From: CAZQEC01 sp964591565
Lineage (GTDB): Bacteria > Patescibacteriota > UBA1384 > CAJBMM01
DNA: 48,101 nucleotides
Assembly: GCA_964591565.1 (NCBI GenBank)
Contig: CAZQEC010000002.1
Span: 1-48,101 of the forward strand
Direction: 5' to 3'
Shown here: positions 24,411-32,268 of the stretch, piece by piece
Numbering within the stretch: position 1 is the stretch's first letter
Layout: each line of letters begins with the position of its first letter
Notes under the pieces: generated by a model
What the model was told of the DNA's origin: nothing
The model's database searches: none
What the model saw: the letters and a program-made list of their open reading frames with translations, nothing else
Made by a program: the position numbers and the translations under genes

Positions 24411-24650
24411 ATGGAGGCACTATCTGTTCGAGATGCGACAAATCTGATCAGGAAAGGTGAATTGCCAGAGATGATTGTTGTTCTGGTTTACTTGCACCCC
24501 GTTCTCTCTCGAATGCGGAGGTTGCAAGACGAACTACTGGGTGAGATATCTCGTCATTATAGGTACTTCGCAGTACGTCAGCTAGGTGTTTCGATCACTA
24601 TCTGCGTACACGAGCTTCGTCTTCGTGACAAGTTTGCGCTCGTAGCCTAG
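24411..24650 (+). CDS. Small hypothetical protein, 79 residues
   Basis: MEALSVRDATNLIRKGEL is preceded by AAAGGGGTAGGG, a plausible Shine-Dalgarno, and by TATACT about 40 bp upstream. The product is basic, with a hydrophobic MIVVLVYLHPVL stretch and an Arg/Leu-rich end. No family is recognised. It stands alone between repeats and is followed by a hairpin at 24674-24702. It may be a genuine small gene or a remnant. Confidence 0.45.
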   Translation: MEALSVRDATNLIRKGELPEMIVVLVYLHPVLSRMRRLQDELLGEISRHYRYFAVRQLGVSITICVHELRLRDKFALVA

Positions 24651-24673
24651 CTGTTGGTTTGCAACGATTCAAC

Positions 24674-24702
24674 CAAGCCTGGGACGACGCGACTCAGGCT
24701 TG
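24674..24702 (+). terminator. Hairpin after the 79-residue gene
   Basis: Perfect 8-bp arms CAAGCCTG and CAGGCTTG enclose a 13-nt loop. No strong T-run follows, so termination is uncertain. Confidence 0.4.
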
Positions 24703-24757
24703 AACCTTGCTTAAATTTTCATAATTCATCATTTTTCATTCGTCATTTCTTTGGTCA

Positions 24758-24833
24758 TGGTACCCTCGGCAGGAATTGAACCTGCTACCAAGTGCTTAGA
24801 AGGCACCTGCTCTATCCGGTGAGCTACGAGGGC
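24758..24833 (-). tRNA. tRNA-Arg (anticodon TCT)
   Basis: Acceptor GCCCTCG / CGAGGGT (one G-U pair at the end), anticodon loop CTTCTAA giving TCT, T-loop TTCAATT and encoded CCA. It reads AGA/AGG. Confidence 0.93.
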
Positions 24834-24836
24834 AAA

Positions 24837-24917
24837 ACGGAAAACAGACGACAGAGAACGGAATACGGAAAACAGATCCTAATAACTACTCACTACCAGC
24901 CACTGGCTACCTGCTAT
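24837..24917. repeat. Two heptad repeat tracts (ACGGAAA and TGGCTAC types)
   Basis: 24837-24878 holds six units such as ACGGAAA, ACAGACG, ACAGAGA, ACGGAAT. 24883-24917 holds five units around TGGCTAC. They lie between a minus-strand and a plus-strand tRNA gene. Confidence 0.85.
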
Positions 24918-24987
24918 CCATATTTTAACACGAATTACGCCCCAGCACTAGTCAGGTATCCAATTTTACGCTATTATTAACTAGTAT

Positions 24988-25063
24988 GGCGGCCGTGGCG
25001 CAGTGGTAGCGCACCTGTTTGTGGCACAGGTGGTCATGGGTTCAAATCCCATCGGTCGCCCCA
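24988..25063 (+). tRNA. tRNA-His (anticodon GTG)
   Basis: The extra G at position -1 (24988) pairs with discriminator C73, the hallmark of tRNA-His. Acceptor GCGGCCG / CGGTCGC, anticodon loop TTGTGGC giving GTG, T-loop TTCAAAT and encoded CCA. Confidence 0.95.
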
Positions 25064-25096
25064 GTTTTATCACGAAAAACATATCGATATTATCTA

Positions 25097-25171
25097 GCGC
25101 CCGTAGCTTAGTGGTAAAGCAACTGCCTCTTAAGCAGTGGACCGGAGGTTCGAATCCTCCCGGGCGCACCA
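25097..25171 (+). tRNA. tRNA-Lys (anticodon CTT)
   Basis: Acceptor GCGCCCG / CGGGCGC, anticodon loop CTCTTAA giving CTT, T-loop TTCGAAT, encoded CCA. It is 33 bp after tRNA-His and probably co-transcribed with it. Confidence 0.94.
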
Positions 25172-25247
25172 TTCGACTCTGGTTCGACTTTGCTCACCAT
25201 CGCTCATGGCAGGCCAAATTGGAAGGTAGAGGATGGAAGATAGAGTA
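25172..25247. repeat. tRNA-downstream repeat plus heptad tract
   Basis: Directly after the CCA of tRNA-Lys are TTCGACTCTGGTTCGACT, GCTCACC and CGCTCATGGCAGGCCA. This matches (reverse complement) the elements beside the Arg tRNAs and tRNA-Glu. 25220-25247 is a heptad tract (TGGAAGG, TAGAGGA, TGGAAGA, TAGAGTA). Confidence 0.75.
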
Positions 25248-25248
25248 A

Positions 25249-25449
25249 TTAAACTACAACACAAACAAAAGGCGCCGAGTGGCGCCTGATCTGTGCACTA
25301 ATCTGAACCCGAGCTAATGCCAATGCCGCATCTCGCCCATAACGATACAAGCTACGATATCCAAGCACTGGGATCCTGACACGGTACTCTTTTCCATTAT
25401 TCGTTTCGAGTATCACTAATCGGCGTAGAATCTGACAGTAGACTTTCAT
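25249..25449 (-). CDS. Possible small basic protein, 66 residues (or small RNA)
   Basis: MKVYCQILRRLVILETNNG is preceded by GGGGG 8 bp upstream. The product is basic and not recognised. Its last codons run through a perfect terminator hairpin (25262-25287), which is unusual for a coding gene. The transcript could instead be a small RNA of roughly 200 nt, or the open frame could be fortuitous. I keep it as a low-confidence gene. Confidence 0.35.
   Translation of the reverse strand: MKVYCQILRRLVILETNNGKEYRVRIPVLGYRSLYRYGRDAALALARVQISAQIRRHSAPFVCVVV
25262..25287 (-). terminator. Strong rho-independent terminator
   Basis: On the minus strand the 7-bp perfect arms AGGCGCC and GGCGCCT enclose ACTC and are followed by TTTGTTTG. 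It lies inside the end of the open frame at 25249-25449. Confidence 0.75.
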
Positions 25450-25523
25450 TTGTTAACCCCCTATCGCGAGACATAGCTCGATGAAAATAACATATCACAA
25501 AATTTGACCTGTGAATAACGTTT

Positions 25524-25829
25524 CTACCCTCGAGCTAAATTTAGTGCTAAATGTGTACAATAACTTTCGAGTTCTGCGATATTTGATTGATATATATTTG
25601 TATCATGAATAATATCATCGATTAAATCGTGCAAATTAGTTAGTTCATGCATTTTAACTGTCCATCGCGGATCATTTAGAGTAAAGTTTAATAAAATTAG
25701 TGCTCTATTGAGTGCTTGTTCATATAATGTATGATCTTTGTTTTGCCATGTTTTTGCCCGTCCAAGCTCACTTCCGATGTGACCTAATTGCGTTGCTAAC
25801 GAAAATTGAGACCATCGATCTGGAGTCAT
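25524..25829 (-). CDS. Small helical protein, HEPN-like, paired with DUF5674
   Basis: This 101-residue protein (starting MTPDRWSQFSLATQLGHIGSE) is all-helical and acidic to neutral, with a DPRWTVKMHELTNLHDLI stretch. Similar small proteins are common in Patescibacteria, but their function is unknown; HEPN-like is my impression from the helical layout, without a visible RxxxxH nuclease motif. Its ATG overlaps the stop of the DUF5674 gene by 4 bp (ATGA), so the two are translationally coupled. The pair could act like a toxin-antitoxin or nucleotidyltransferase-HEPN unit; this is inference. Confidence 0.7.
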   Translation of the reverse strand: MTPDRWSQFSLATQLGHIGSELGRAKTWQNKDHTLYEQALNRALILLNFTLNDPRWTVKMHELTNLHDLIDDIIHDTNIYQSNIAELESYCTHLALNLARG

Positions 25830-26194
25830 TTTTTAGCCTTGCGACTTAACATTTCTGTAATTAATTGATAAATTTTTCGCCTAATTGCAGGATCTTCTAT
25901 TTCCTGTGAGCGATTACCTACCAATGGTCGAACGTTGATCAATGAATGATACTGGACCAAATCTTCATCATGTTTTTCAGGGTATAAGTTTATGCCCCAC
26001 AAGTTAGCTTGCTTCGATCCGTCTTCAAGTAAAATATTCTCAGCATCTGCGTGTAATTCACCACCAATAGCAATAATTTTACGTTCAATATCTATCACAG
26101 CTTTTGCCATTTCGCCAAAGGTATTTTTAGCAATTTCATTGATGTTTCTAAGATCAATCGAGTCGCGAAATATTATAATATCGTCAAAATTCAT
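25826..26194 (-). CDS. DUF5674-family protein
   Basis: This 122-residue protein matches what I know of DUF5674: a VIDIERKIIAIGGELHADAE core, an LLEDGSKQANLWGINLYP loop, and a LVQYHSLINVRPLVGNRS strand followed by a helical IRRKIYQLI end. No function is established for the family. The His-Asp pair in GGELHADAE and the conserved Arg-Pro suggest a binding or catalytic pocket. The promoter box TACAGT (26201-26206) is 6 bp upstream of the ATG, so the transcript is probably leaderless. It is coupled to the downstream 101-residue protein. Confidence 0.8.
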   Translation of the reverse strand: MNFDDIIIFRDSIDLRNINEIAKNTFGEMAKAVIDIERKIIAIGGELHADAENILLEDGSKQANLWGINLYPEKHDEDLVQYHSLINVRPLVGNRSQEIEDPAIRRKIYQLITEMLSRKAKK

Positions 26195-26234
26195 ATTTGC
26201 ACTGTAGCGTAACTATGAGAATTAGTCTAGCAAC

Positions 26235-28040
26235 TTATTTTCTTGACCGAGACCTTTCGGTCGCATTTAGTAGTTTTTTACGCAGGCGCAATGTTTTTGG
26301 CGTTACTTCTAGCAATTCATCATCCTCCAAAAAGTCGATTGATTGTTCGAGTGAAAGTATGGTTGGTGGCGTTAAAATAGTGGCGAAATCGGCGTTGGAT
26401 GAGCGAATGTTGGTTAATTGTTTTTCTTTACACACATTAATTTCGATGTCTTGTTCGCGTGAGTGCAAACCGACTATCATCCCTTCGTAAACTTCAGTCT
26501 GCGGTGGAATAAAGGTAATTCCTCTTTCTTGGGCGTTGTCTAAACCAAAAATGACTGCTTTGCCACTTTGTGAAGCCATTAACACGCCGTTTCGCATTCG
26601 AGGAATCGGCGCGCCAATTGGTTCATAGCGTAAAAATAATGAGTTAAGTACCGCTGTGCCCCTTGAAAGCGTTAGTAGTTGATTACGTAAACCCAAAAGC
26701 CCACGTGTCGAAATGTGAAAAACTAATCGAGTAGAACTGCCTTGTTCATCTTGAACCTGTAAAATGCCTTTACGGCGACTGACTTCGGCTGTGGTTGCTC
26801 CCACATACTGATTGACCACATCGACCGTTAATTCCTCAATTGGTTCACACTTTACTCCGTCAATATCCTTCTCAATAATATATGGTTTACTGACTTGAAG
26901 TTCGAAACCCTCGCGACGCAATTGCTCAATAAAAACGGATAGATGCAATTCGCCGCGACCTGAAACCAAAAATTCACTTTCAGTTCCCAACCCGAGCTTC
27001 ATCGAAACGTTCGTTTTTAGTTCACGCTCAATGCGTTCTAAAATTTGACGACTAGTCACAAATTTTCCTTCACGCCCAGCAAACGGGGAAGTATTGGCCG
27101 AAAAAGCCATTTTTAAGGTTGGTTCTTCAATTTCTATCGTCGGTAGGGCTTCGGGAGTTGATGCGTCGGCGATAGTATCGCCAATTTTGGCGTCTTTGAC
27201 ACCTGTGAGAGCAATAATATCGCCGGCTTCTGCCTGCATAGTTTCAACTCGCTTGAGCCCAACGTTTACATAAACTTTTTCAATCCGACCACTTGTTTTA
27301 TTTCCATCGGCTGAAATGACACAAATTGATTGACCCGCATTGGCTGTGCCTCGCGTAATGCGTCCAATTGAATAAATACCTTGATAGGTGTCCGAATCGA
27401 GCGCCGTGACCAACATTTGTAAGGGACCAGTTAAGGTTTTTGGCGCTGGAACGTGCTCTAAAATCGCGTCAAATAAACAGCTCAAATCGGCTAACTCATT
27501 TGGATTGTTTGGCAGTTCTGCCCACGCTTTGCCTTCGCGCCCAATTGCATAAAGCACCGGAAAATCTAGGTGCGATTCGTGTGAGGCAAGGTCTAAAAAT
27601 AGATCAGAGGTTAAATGTAGTACCGCATCTGGGCGCGCGTTTACTTTATCGATCTTATTAATAACCACAATCAATTTAAGACCAAGATCGAGCGCTTTTT
27701 TGAGCACAAACTTGGTTTGAGGCATTGGACCTTCCTGGGCATCTACAATCAAAAGAGCGCCATCTGCCATATTTAAAGTTCTTTCCACTTCACCGCCAAA
27801 ATCGGCGTGACCGGGAGTGTCGATAATATTAATTTTAGTGTCTTTGTACATCACCGACGTATTTTTTGCCAAAATAGTAATGCCACGCTCGCGCTCTTGA
27901 TCGTTTGAGTCCATAATTAAATCTTGGCTCATCGCCGCTTCGTTATCACGAAAAGTGTGTGATTGCTTCAACAAAAAATCAACCAAGGTAGTTTTACCGT
28001 GGTCAACGTGGGCAATGATGGCAACGTTGCGTATATTCAT
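26235..28040 (-). CDS. typA: Ribosome-associated GTPase TypA/BipA
   Basis: This 601-residue translational GTPase shows the G1 motif AHVDHGKTTL at 10-19, DTPGHADFGGE (G3) and NKIDK (G4). The EF-G-like domains II, III and V follow, with the BipA-specific C-terminal region that includes GLLGLRNQLLTLSRG. The length is typical. It binds the 70S ribosome and helps assembly of the large subunit under stress. The promoter is probably TATAAT within 28105-28118, leaving a leader of about 60 nt with a Shine-Dalgarno-like AGGAT. Confidence 0.95.
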   Translation of the reverse strand: MNIRNVAIIAHVDHGKTTLVDFLLKQSHTFRDNEAAMSQDLIMDSNDQERERGITILAKNTSVMYKDTKINIIDTPGHADFGGEVERTLNMADGALLIVDAQEGPMPQTKFVLKKALDLGLKLIVVINKIDKVNARPDAVLHLTSDLFLDLASHESHLDFPVLYAIGREGKAWAELPNNPNELADLSCLFDAILEHVPAPKTLTGPLQMLVTALDSDTYQGIYSIGRITRGTANAGQSICVISADGNKTSGRIEKVYVNVGLKRVETMQAEAGDIIALTGVKDAKIGDTIADASTPEALPTIEIEEPTLKMAFSANTSPFAGREGKFVTSRQILERIERELKTNVSMKLGLGTESEFLVSGRGELHLSVFIEQLRREGFELQVSKPYIIEKDIDGVKCEPIEELTVDVVNQYVGATTAEVSRRKGILQVQDEQGSSTRLVFHISTRGLLGLRNQLLTLSRGTAVLNSLFLRYEPIGAPIPRMRNGVLMASQSGKAVIFGLDNAQERGITFIPPQTEVYEGMIVGLHSREQDIEINVCKEKQLTNIRSSNADFATILTPPTILSLEQSIDFLEDDELLEVTPKTLRLRKKLLNATERSRSRK

Positions 28041-28147
28041 TCACATCCTGATGAGTGATTTTTTAATTATTGTTCGAACCCAAGTGAGAACTAATGAGCT
28101 TCTACAAGTGATTATAACACTAATAAGCCATTTTAGTCAATCAAGAC

Positions 28148-28231
28148 AGCTAGTGGCAGGTAGCCAGTAGCTAGTAGATTAGCTTCACACCTCGGGCAAT
28201 TCGACGCCGCTCACTGCAGGGGTGTGAAGCT
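28148..28231. repeat. Heptad tract and 11-bp inverted repeat
   Basis: 28148-28175 holds four heptads (AGCTAGT, GGCAGGT, AGCCAGT, AGCTAGT). AGCTTCACACC (28181-28191) is perfectly inverted at 28221-28231 and overlaps the stop of the GtrA gene, so it may terminate that minus-strand operon. Confidence 0.65.
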
Positions 28232-28649
28232 AGTGCGATCTAAAAGTGAGTAGGCGGTTAAAGCTGTAGTTCCAGACAAATAAAACAGCACTTGAAATCA
28301 CTTTAGATAGACTTTCGGAGTAGCCAACGCGCACCACCAGCGTATGAATTAAAAGTTCGCTTAAACCGAGCGCACATACGCTGACGACAACAAAAATGAC
28401 AAACTGTCTTTTTGCTTCAATTCTATATCCATTTACACTTGAGCGATGGGCAAAAGTAAAATGCCGATGCATAAAGTAGGAGTAAATAATGGCAAAAGTA
28501 ACCGCCAACCCGTTGGCTAATAAAAGATGCAACCCGAGTCCCAATCCAATTTTAAGCAGAGTAAAATCAAGCACAAAAGCACTAAAACCAATCACTGCGT
28601 AGCGTGTAATTGATGAGGTTTTAATCCAATTTGTGAATAATATGATCAT
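28230..28649 (-). CDS. GtrA-like membrane protein
   Basis: This 139-residue protein has the GtrA layout: four transmembrane helices, with RYAVIGFSAFVLDF at the start, a charged YSYFMHRHFTFAH loop in the middle, and an end with SAVLFVWNYSFNRLLTF. GtrA proteins are thought to flip or carry undecaprenyl-linked sugars. It follows the GT2 gene by 8 bp, so both act in one glycosylation step. Confidence 0.88.
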   Translation of the reverse strand: MIILFTNWIKTSSITRYAVIGFSAFVLDFTLLKIGLGLGLHLLLANGLAVTFAIIYSYFMHRHFTFAHRSSVNGYRIEAKRQFVIFVVVSVCALGLSELLIHTLVVRVGYSESLSKVISSAVLFVWNYSFNRLLTFRSH

Positions 28650-28657
28650 AATTTTAG

Positions 28658-29413
28658 TTAATTAATAATTCTGTATTTAACCAGTGTCCACAGTGCCACA
28701 AACCCGTCGCGCCAAGTAATCTTTTTGCCTTCGTTAAACTCGCGACCGGCGTACGATATGGGCACCTCATATATCTTCACCCCAGTTTTTAATATCTTGG
28801 CGGTTATTTCCGGTTCAAAATCGAATCGTCGTGATCTCAATCTGAATGTAGCAACCAAATCTCGTTTCATCAATTTGTAACACGTTTCCATATCTGAAAG
28901 CGTAGTGTTGTAAAGAATGTTAGTGGTTAAACTGAGAAACTTATTGCCAAACATATGCCAAAATAACATATTGCGATGTTCGCCAGTAAAACGTGAACCA
29001 TAAACCACAATCGCCTTGCCTTCAATCACCGGTTTAAGTAGTTTTTCATAATCGCGCGGGTCGTATTCCAAATCTGCATCTTGAATGAGCAAATATTCAA
29101 ATTTGGCGTGAGATATGGCAGTGCGCACCGCCGCCCCTTTGCCTTTATTTCGATCGTGATAATAAATTTGTACCCGGTCGTTTTTAATTTTTGCCAATAT
29201 ATCACGCGTGCCATCGCTCGAGCCATCGTCCACAACAATAATCTCGCTTACATGTGGTGATTCGAGCACATTGTCCAAGCACTGCTGCAAAGTCGTTTTT
29301 TCATTAAAAACCGGCATAAGAATAGAAAGAGTTGGTACCTTATTTATTATTGACCCCCTTATAAACAACCCTGACACCAAAAAATCCGCGCGATGACCGC
29401 GGACGTGGATCAA
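28658..29413 (-). CDS. GT2 glycosyltransferase, DPM1/ALG5-like, with uncertain start
   Basis: The GT-A domain is complete: TLSILMPVFNEK, IIVVDDGSSDGT, NKGKGAAVRT, the DxD site QDADLEYDP, YGSRF, and a DMETCYKLMKR segment typical of polyprenyl-phosphate glycosyltransferases. The first 25 or so residues (ending GSIINK) derive from a duplicated piece of the 34034 gene start, so the TTG at 29413 is only the first possible start. An AAGGGGG lies just before TLSILMPVFNE, but without a standard start codon after it. Translation may be coupled to the leader ORF at 29340-29441. GtrA follows 8 bp later. Confidence 0.82.
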   Translation of the reverse strand: MIHVRGHRADFLVSGLFIRGSIINKVPTLSILMPVFNEKTTLQQCLDNVLESPHVSEIIVVDDGSSDGTRDILAKIKNDRVQIYYHDRNKGKGAAVRTAISHAKFEYLLIQDADLEYDPRDYEKLLKPVIEGKAIVVYGSRFTGEHRNMLFWHMFGNKFLSLTTNILYNTTLSDMETCYKLMKRDLVATFRLRSRRFDFEPEITAKILKTGVKIYEVPISYAGREFNEGKKITWRDGFVALWTLVKYRIIN

Positions 29414-29441
29414 ATAATATTGACAGATATTTTTCTACCAT
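29340..29441 (-). pseudogene. Relic of the 5' end of the 34034 membrane-protein gene (33 codons)
   Basis: The -10 box TAAAAT (29450-29455), the start codon and the codons MVEKYLSILFD match those of the gene starting at 34034 (MLKKYQSILFD). A one-base insertion then puts the homologous stretch HRADFLV into the frame of the GT2 gene. In its own frame the peptide ends at a TAA inside the GT2 frame. It is a segmental duplication of promoter plus gene start, possibly now a leader ORF. Confidence 0.7.
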
Positions 29442-29491
29442 CTGACTTCATTTTATCAAATAAGCACATTTATTGCTACCTACCCATATTT

Positions 29492-29520
29492 TTGACACAT
29501 TCATAACCAGACGCTAGGAT
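29492..29520 (+). promoter_or_regulatory. Sigma-70-type promoter of the polyprenol-phosphate mannosyltransferase gene
   Basis: TTGACA (29492-29497), 17-bp spacer, TAGGAT (29515-29520). It gives a leader of about 90 nt that holds a hairpin (GGAAT/ATTCC inside GACG/CGTC, 29537-29563) and a nine-residue upstream ORF at 29534-29566 that begins ATGGACGAGAGG. Confidence 0.6.
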
Positions 29521-29617
29521 AATTATAGCAACTATGGACGAGAGGAATGAAATTCCGACCGTCTAAGGAGCTTGACTTGCGACTACGGTGGATCACTGAT
29601 AAAGGAAAATTTTATTA

Positions 29618-30331
29618 ATGACTAAGTGCCTGATTATTATCCCGACATATAATGAGAAAAATAACATTGTCCGATTGATTGAAAAACTATCAGACCGCTA
29701 CGAAACAAAAGCTGATTTACTGATAGTGGACGATTCATCACCAGATGGCACCGCCAACCTTGCCAAAGAGGCCGCAAAGCACACAAAAATGGCCGTACAT
29801 ATTCTAAACCGCGCCAAAAAAGAAGGTCTGGGCAAGGCCTATATGGCCGGTTTTAAGTGGGCTTTGCAACATCACTACCCGTATGTTATTTCAATGGACG
29901 CAGATTTTTCCCATCGACCAGAAGATGTCATTAAACTACTTGACGCACCAGAAAATATTGATGTTGTGGTCGGGTCGCGCTACATACCCGGTGGTAAAAT
30001 TGTCGGTTGGGATTTTAAGCGATATGCGAATAGCAAACTGGCCAATTTGGTCACCAGACTGGCGCTTGGACTGAAGCCCAAGGATGTCACCTCGGGATTT
30101 AAACGCTATAACCAAGCATTCTTGGGTTCGCTTGACCAAAATAATGTTATCTCTTCGGGGTATGCTTTTCAGGTGGAAATGCTCCTTCACGCCGCCGATG
30201 CTGGCCTAAAAATCGCCGAAGTGCCCATTATATTTGTTGATCGCACCGAAGGCGAGAGTAAAATTTCTGGAGAACTTAAGCGTTCCGCGAAAATTATTTG
30301 GCGACTGTTTTTGACTCGACTGAGAAAATAA
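29618..30331 (+). CDS. Polyprenol-phosphate mannosyltransferase (DPM1-like)
   Basis: This 237-residue GT2 enzyme has LIIIPTYNEKNNI, LLIVDDSSPDGTA, KEGLGKAYMAGF, the DxD site MDADFSHRPED, VGSRYIPGG, VTSGFKRY and FQVEMLL, the canonical motif order of single-domain dolichol-phosphate mannose synthases. No C-terminal membrane domain is present. It would make polyprenyl-phosphate mannose for GT-C enzymes such as those nearby. It is the only gene on the plus strand in this glycosylation block and has its own promoter and a structured leader. An AAAGGA Shine-Dalgarno precedes the start. Confidence 0.9.
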   Translation: MTKCLIIIPTYNEKNNIVRLIEKLSDRYETKADLLIVDDSSPDGTANLAKEAAKHTKMAVHILNRAKKEGLGKAYMAGFKWALQHHYPYVISMDADFSHRPEDVIKLLDAPENIDVVVGSRYIPGGKIVGWDFKRYANSKLANLVTRLALGLKPKDVTSGFKRYNQAFLGSLDQNNVISSGYAFQVEMLLHAADAGLKIAEVPIIFVDRTEGESKISGELKRSAKIIWRLFLTRLRK

Positions 30332-30354
30332 TGGCTAATGCGCTTAAAGTTCGG

Positions 30355-32268
30355 CTAGATTTTCGGCGCCAGGGTCGGTTTAATCTCATTCCATTTTTGC
30401 AATAGCGCTTGATTAGATTGCGCGCCCCGCTTCACCACAATCGTTTTTGCATCTTCGCTCATATCTACCAACCCGTACCCTGGAGTTGAGATTGCCTGAT
30501 CCATTTGTGCTACCACTTCATCCGGTTGCCAAATCCAATGCGACCCGGCAAAACTAAGTATGGCGTAATCTTGCACTAACGGCTTATTTTTATAGCCCAC
30601 GGCCCCATCCTCGCCCCAAAATCCGGGCCAACGAATAATAACGTTTCGACCGGCAATGTGAGGTATAATTGATGAGTTGGCGGCTACAGATGCGTCCGCT
30701 GGAATGCGGCTCGCCACCTGCAGTGCTTGACGTTCATCTGATGTAATTTGATACGTTTTCGGCCGAAAAATATCCATAATAAAAGTCCTCTGCTGAACAC
30801 TGTAAGCCAGGGAGGATAAAAACACAAACACCGCTAAAATCTGCTGCAAATTTTTTATCGAAAGCTCGTAAACCTTGTAGCGAGATAAGATGTGACTGGC
30901 CCGAGCCAGGCCTAATAAACAAGCAATTACTAGTACCGGAGTGAGAGGCGTAGAATAATGAAACCTTAAGCCCCAGTGATATGGAAAATCAAGCAAAAAC
31001 TGCTCAATCAAAATTGGAATGGCAAAAATAAATGCAACCGGTGCTAAAAGGGGCAAGAAACCAAAGACCGCTAAAAGAGATGTTTGCGTAAACACCTTGA
31101 GATCGTGCACGAACCCGACATTGGCAGGCACATCGAAACTAAAGAATTGATGTACGACTTGCCACGGATGTTTGAGTGATGTGGTTATAACCTGCATCGG
31201 TGAGGTACCCAATGCGCCGAACTTGAAGTATATGTAATTACCAGTGCCAGTGTAGTGCGGCATTATCCCTTTTATCACTATGATAAAATAGACAGCACTG
31301 ACGACGATACCAATCAAAGCTCTTTTCCATTGCTTGGTCAATAGGCCATAAAATATTGACCAGCTAATCAAATAAAGCGCCACATTTTCTTTGATCAATA
31401 GCGCTAAAGCAAACACAATCCAGTAACCAACGTATTTTTGTCGTTGTTGGAAATAAAATAATAGCAGTAGCGCCACTGGTACAAAAATTATTTCATGAAA
31501 ATCGGCGTCTATTGGCGCCTGTAGCGACGGTGCCAACACATAAGCGGCCGCAATGCACCATGACACGATTCGGTCATCAAACATCTGATCCGCAATTTTG
31601 TAAACTACCCAAGCTCCAACGCACAACGCAACGACCTGCACCACCAAAAGCATCATGGCATCTGGCCAAATCCACCATAGCGGCGCCAAAAACATTAAGA
31701 ATGGCGAAAAGTGGTCAGCGAAAATATTCAGACCTTTGACCGTGTTGAAAATGCCGGCAAAATGGGCGTATTTGTATACTTCTTGCGTAAAAATCCCCAA
31801 ATCCGCCGCCTCTGAACGGATTGTCAAATGACGTAGGAGTGCCAGGGTAATGTAGATAGCCGATGATACAATGACGATACCCCACGGGTTTGTGAGGTGG
31901 CGAAATATCTTGACTCGTTTCGGTTTTTGCAATAATTGAGCCAAAACTGGCCATATTATTAAAGCCGCAATCAAACTTGAAAGTGACCCACCCACCACCC
32001 CCCAAGCACGATCGGCGTCATGCATGATCCACACACCAACAAACAAAGCGACAATTGGCACAAAAAATCGGCGGGCGTGTTGCCAGGCAAAAAATAGCGC
32101 CGCGAAGTATATGACAAAAAGCGCAAACGCGGTCAACATAAAATGTCTGGGTAAATTGGGGTTAAATAGTTGGTCAATTATGCCACGCGGATACAAAATA
32201 ATAATGCTTGACAGCGCGCCGCAAGCGGCCATGGTTAGTTGCATCGCTATTTTTTGAAAATGCTTCAT
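30355..32268 (-). CDS. DUF2079 membrane protein (GT-C-like)
   Basis: This 637-residue protein has about twelve transmembrane helices and the DUF2079 features: the ADLGIFTQ segment, FADHFSPFLMFLAPLWWI, DADFHEIIFVPVALLLLFYF and LLIKENVALYL. The soluble end (about 500-637) holds ASVAANSSIIPHIAGR and a tail that looks like the substrate-binding region of GT-C enzymes. It is probably a polyprenyl-phosphate-sugar-dependent glycosyltransferase or a related transporter. Its ATG overlaps the stop of the upstream gene by 4 bp, so the two are coupled. Confidence 0.85.
   Translation of the reverse strand: MKHFQKIAMQLTMAACGALSSIIILYPRGIIDQLFNPNLPRHFMLTAFALFVIYFAALFFAWQHARRFFVPIVALFVGVWIMHDADRAWGVVGGSLSSLIAALIIWPVLAQLLQKPKRVKIFRHLTNPWGIVIVSSAIYITLALLRHLTIRSEAADLGIFTQEVYKYAHFAGIFNTVKGLNIFADHFSPFLMFLAPLWWIWPDAMMLLVVQVVALCVGAWVVYKIADQMFDDRIVSWCIAAAYVLAPSLQAPIDADFHEIIFVPVALLLLFYFQQRQKYVGYWIVFALALLIKENVALYLISWSIFYGLLTKQWKRALIGIVVSAVYFIIVIKGIMPHYTGTGNYIYFKFGALGTSPMQVITTSLKHPWQVVHQFFSFDVPANVGFVHDLKVFTQTSLLAVFGFLPLLAPVAFIFAIPILIEQFLLDFPYHWGLRFHYSTPLTPVLVIACLLGLARASHILSRYKVYELSIKNLQQILAVFVFLSSLAYSVQQRTFIMDIFRPKTYQITSDERQALQVASRIPADASVAANSSIIPHIAGRNVIIRWPGFWGEDGAVGYKNKPLVQDYAILSFAGSHWIWQPDEVVAQMDQAISTPGYGLVDMSEDAKTIVVKRGAQSNQALLQKWNEIKPTLAPKI

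Noticed and set aside
24411..24650. Prophage or plasmid gene
   Set aside because: No integrase, phage structural or replication genes are near; only a single small frame is seen.
21743..25247. CRISPR array
   Set aside because: The short repeats are tandem 7-mers without spacers, and no cas genes are present anywhere in the window.
29534..29566. Nine-codon upstream ORF as a separate gene
   Set aside because: It is too short to call as a gene on its own; it is reported only as part of the leader.
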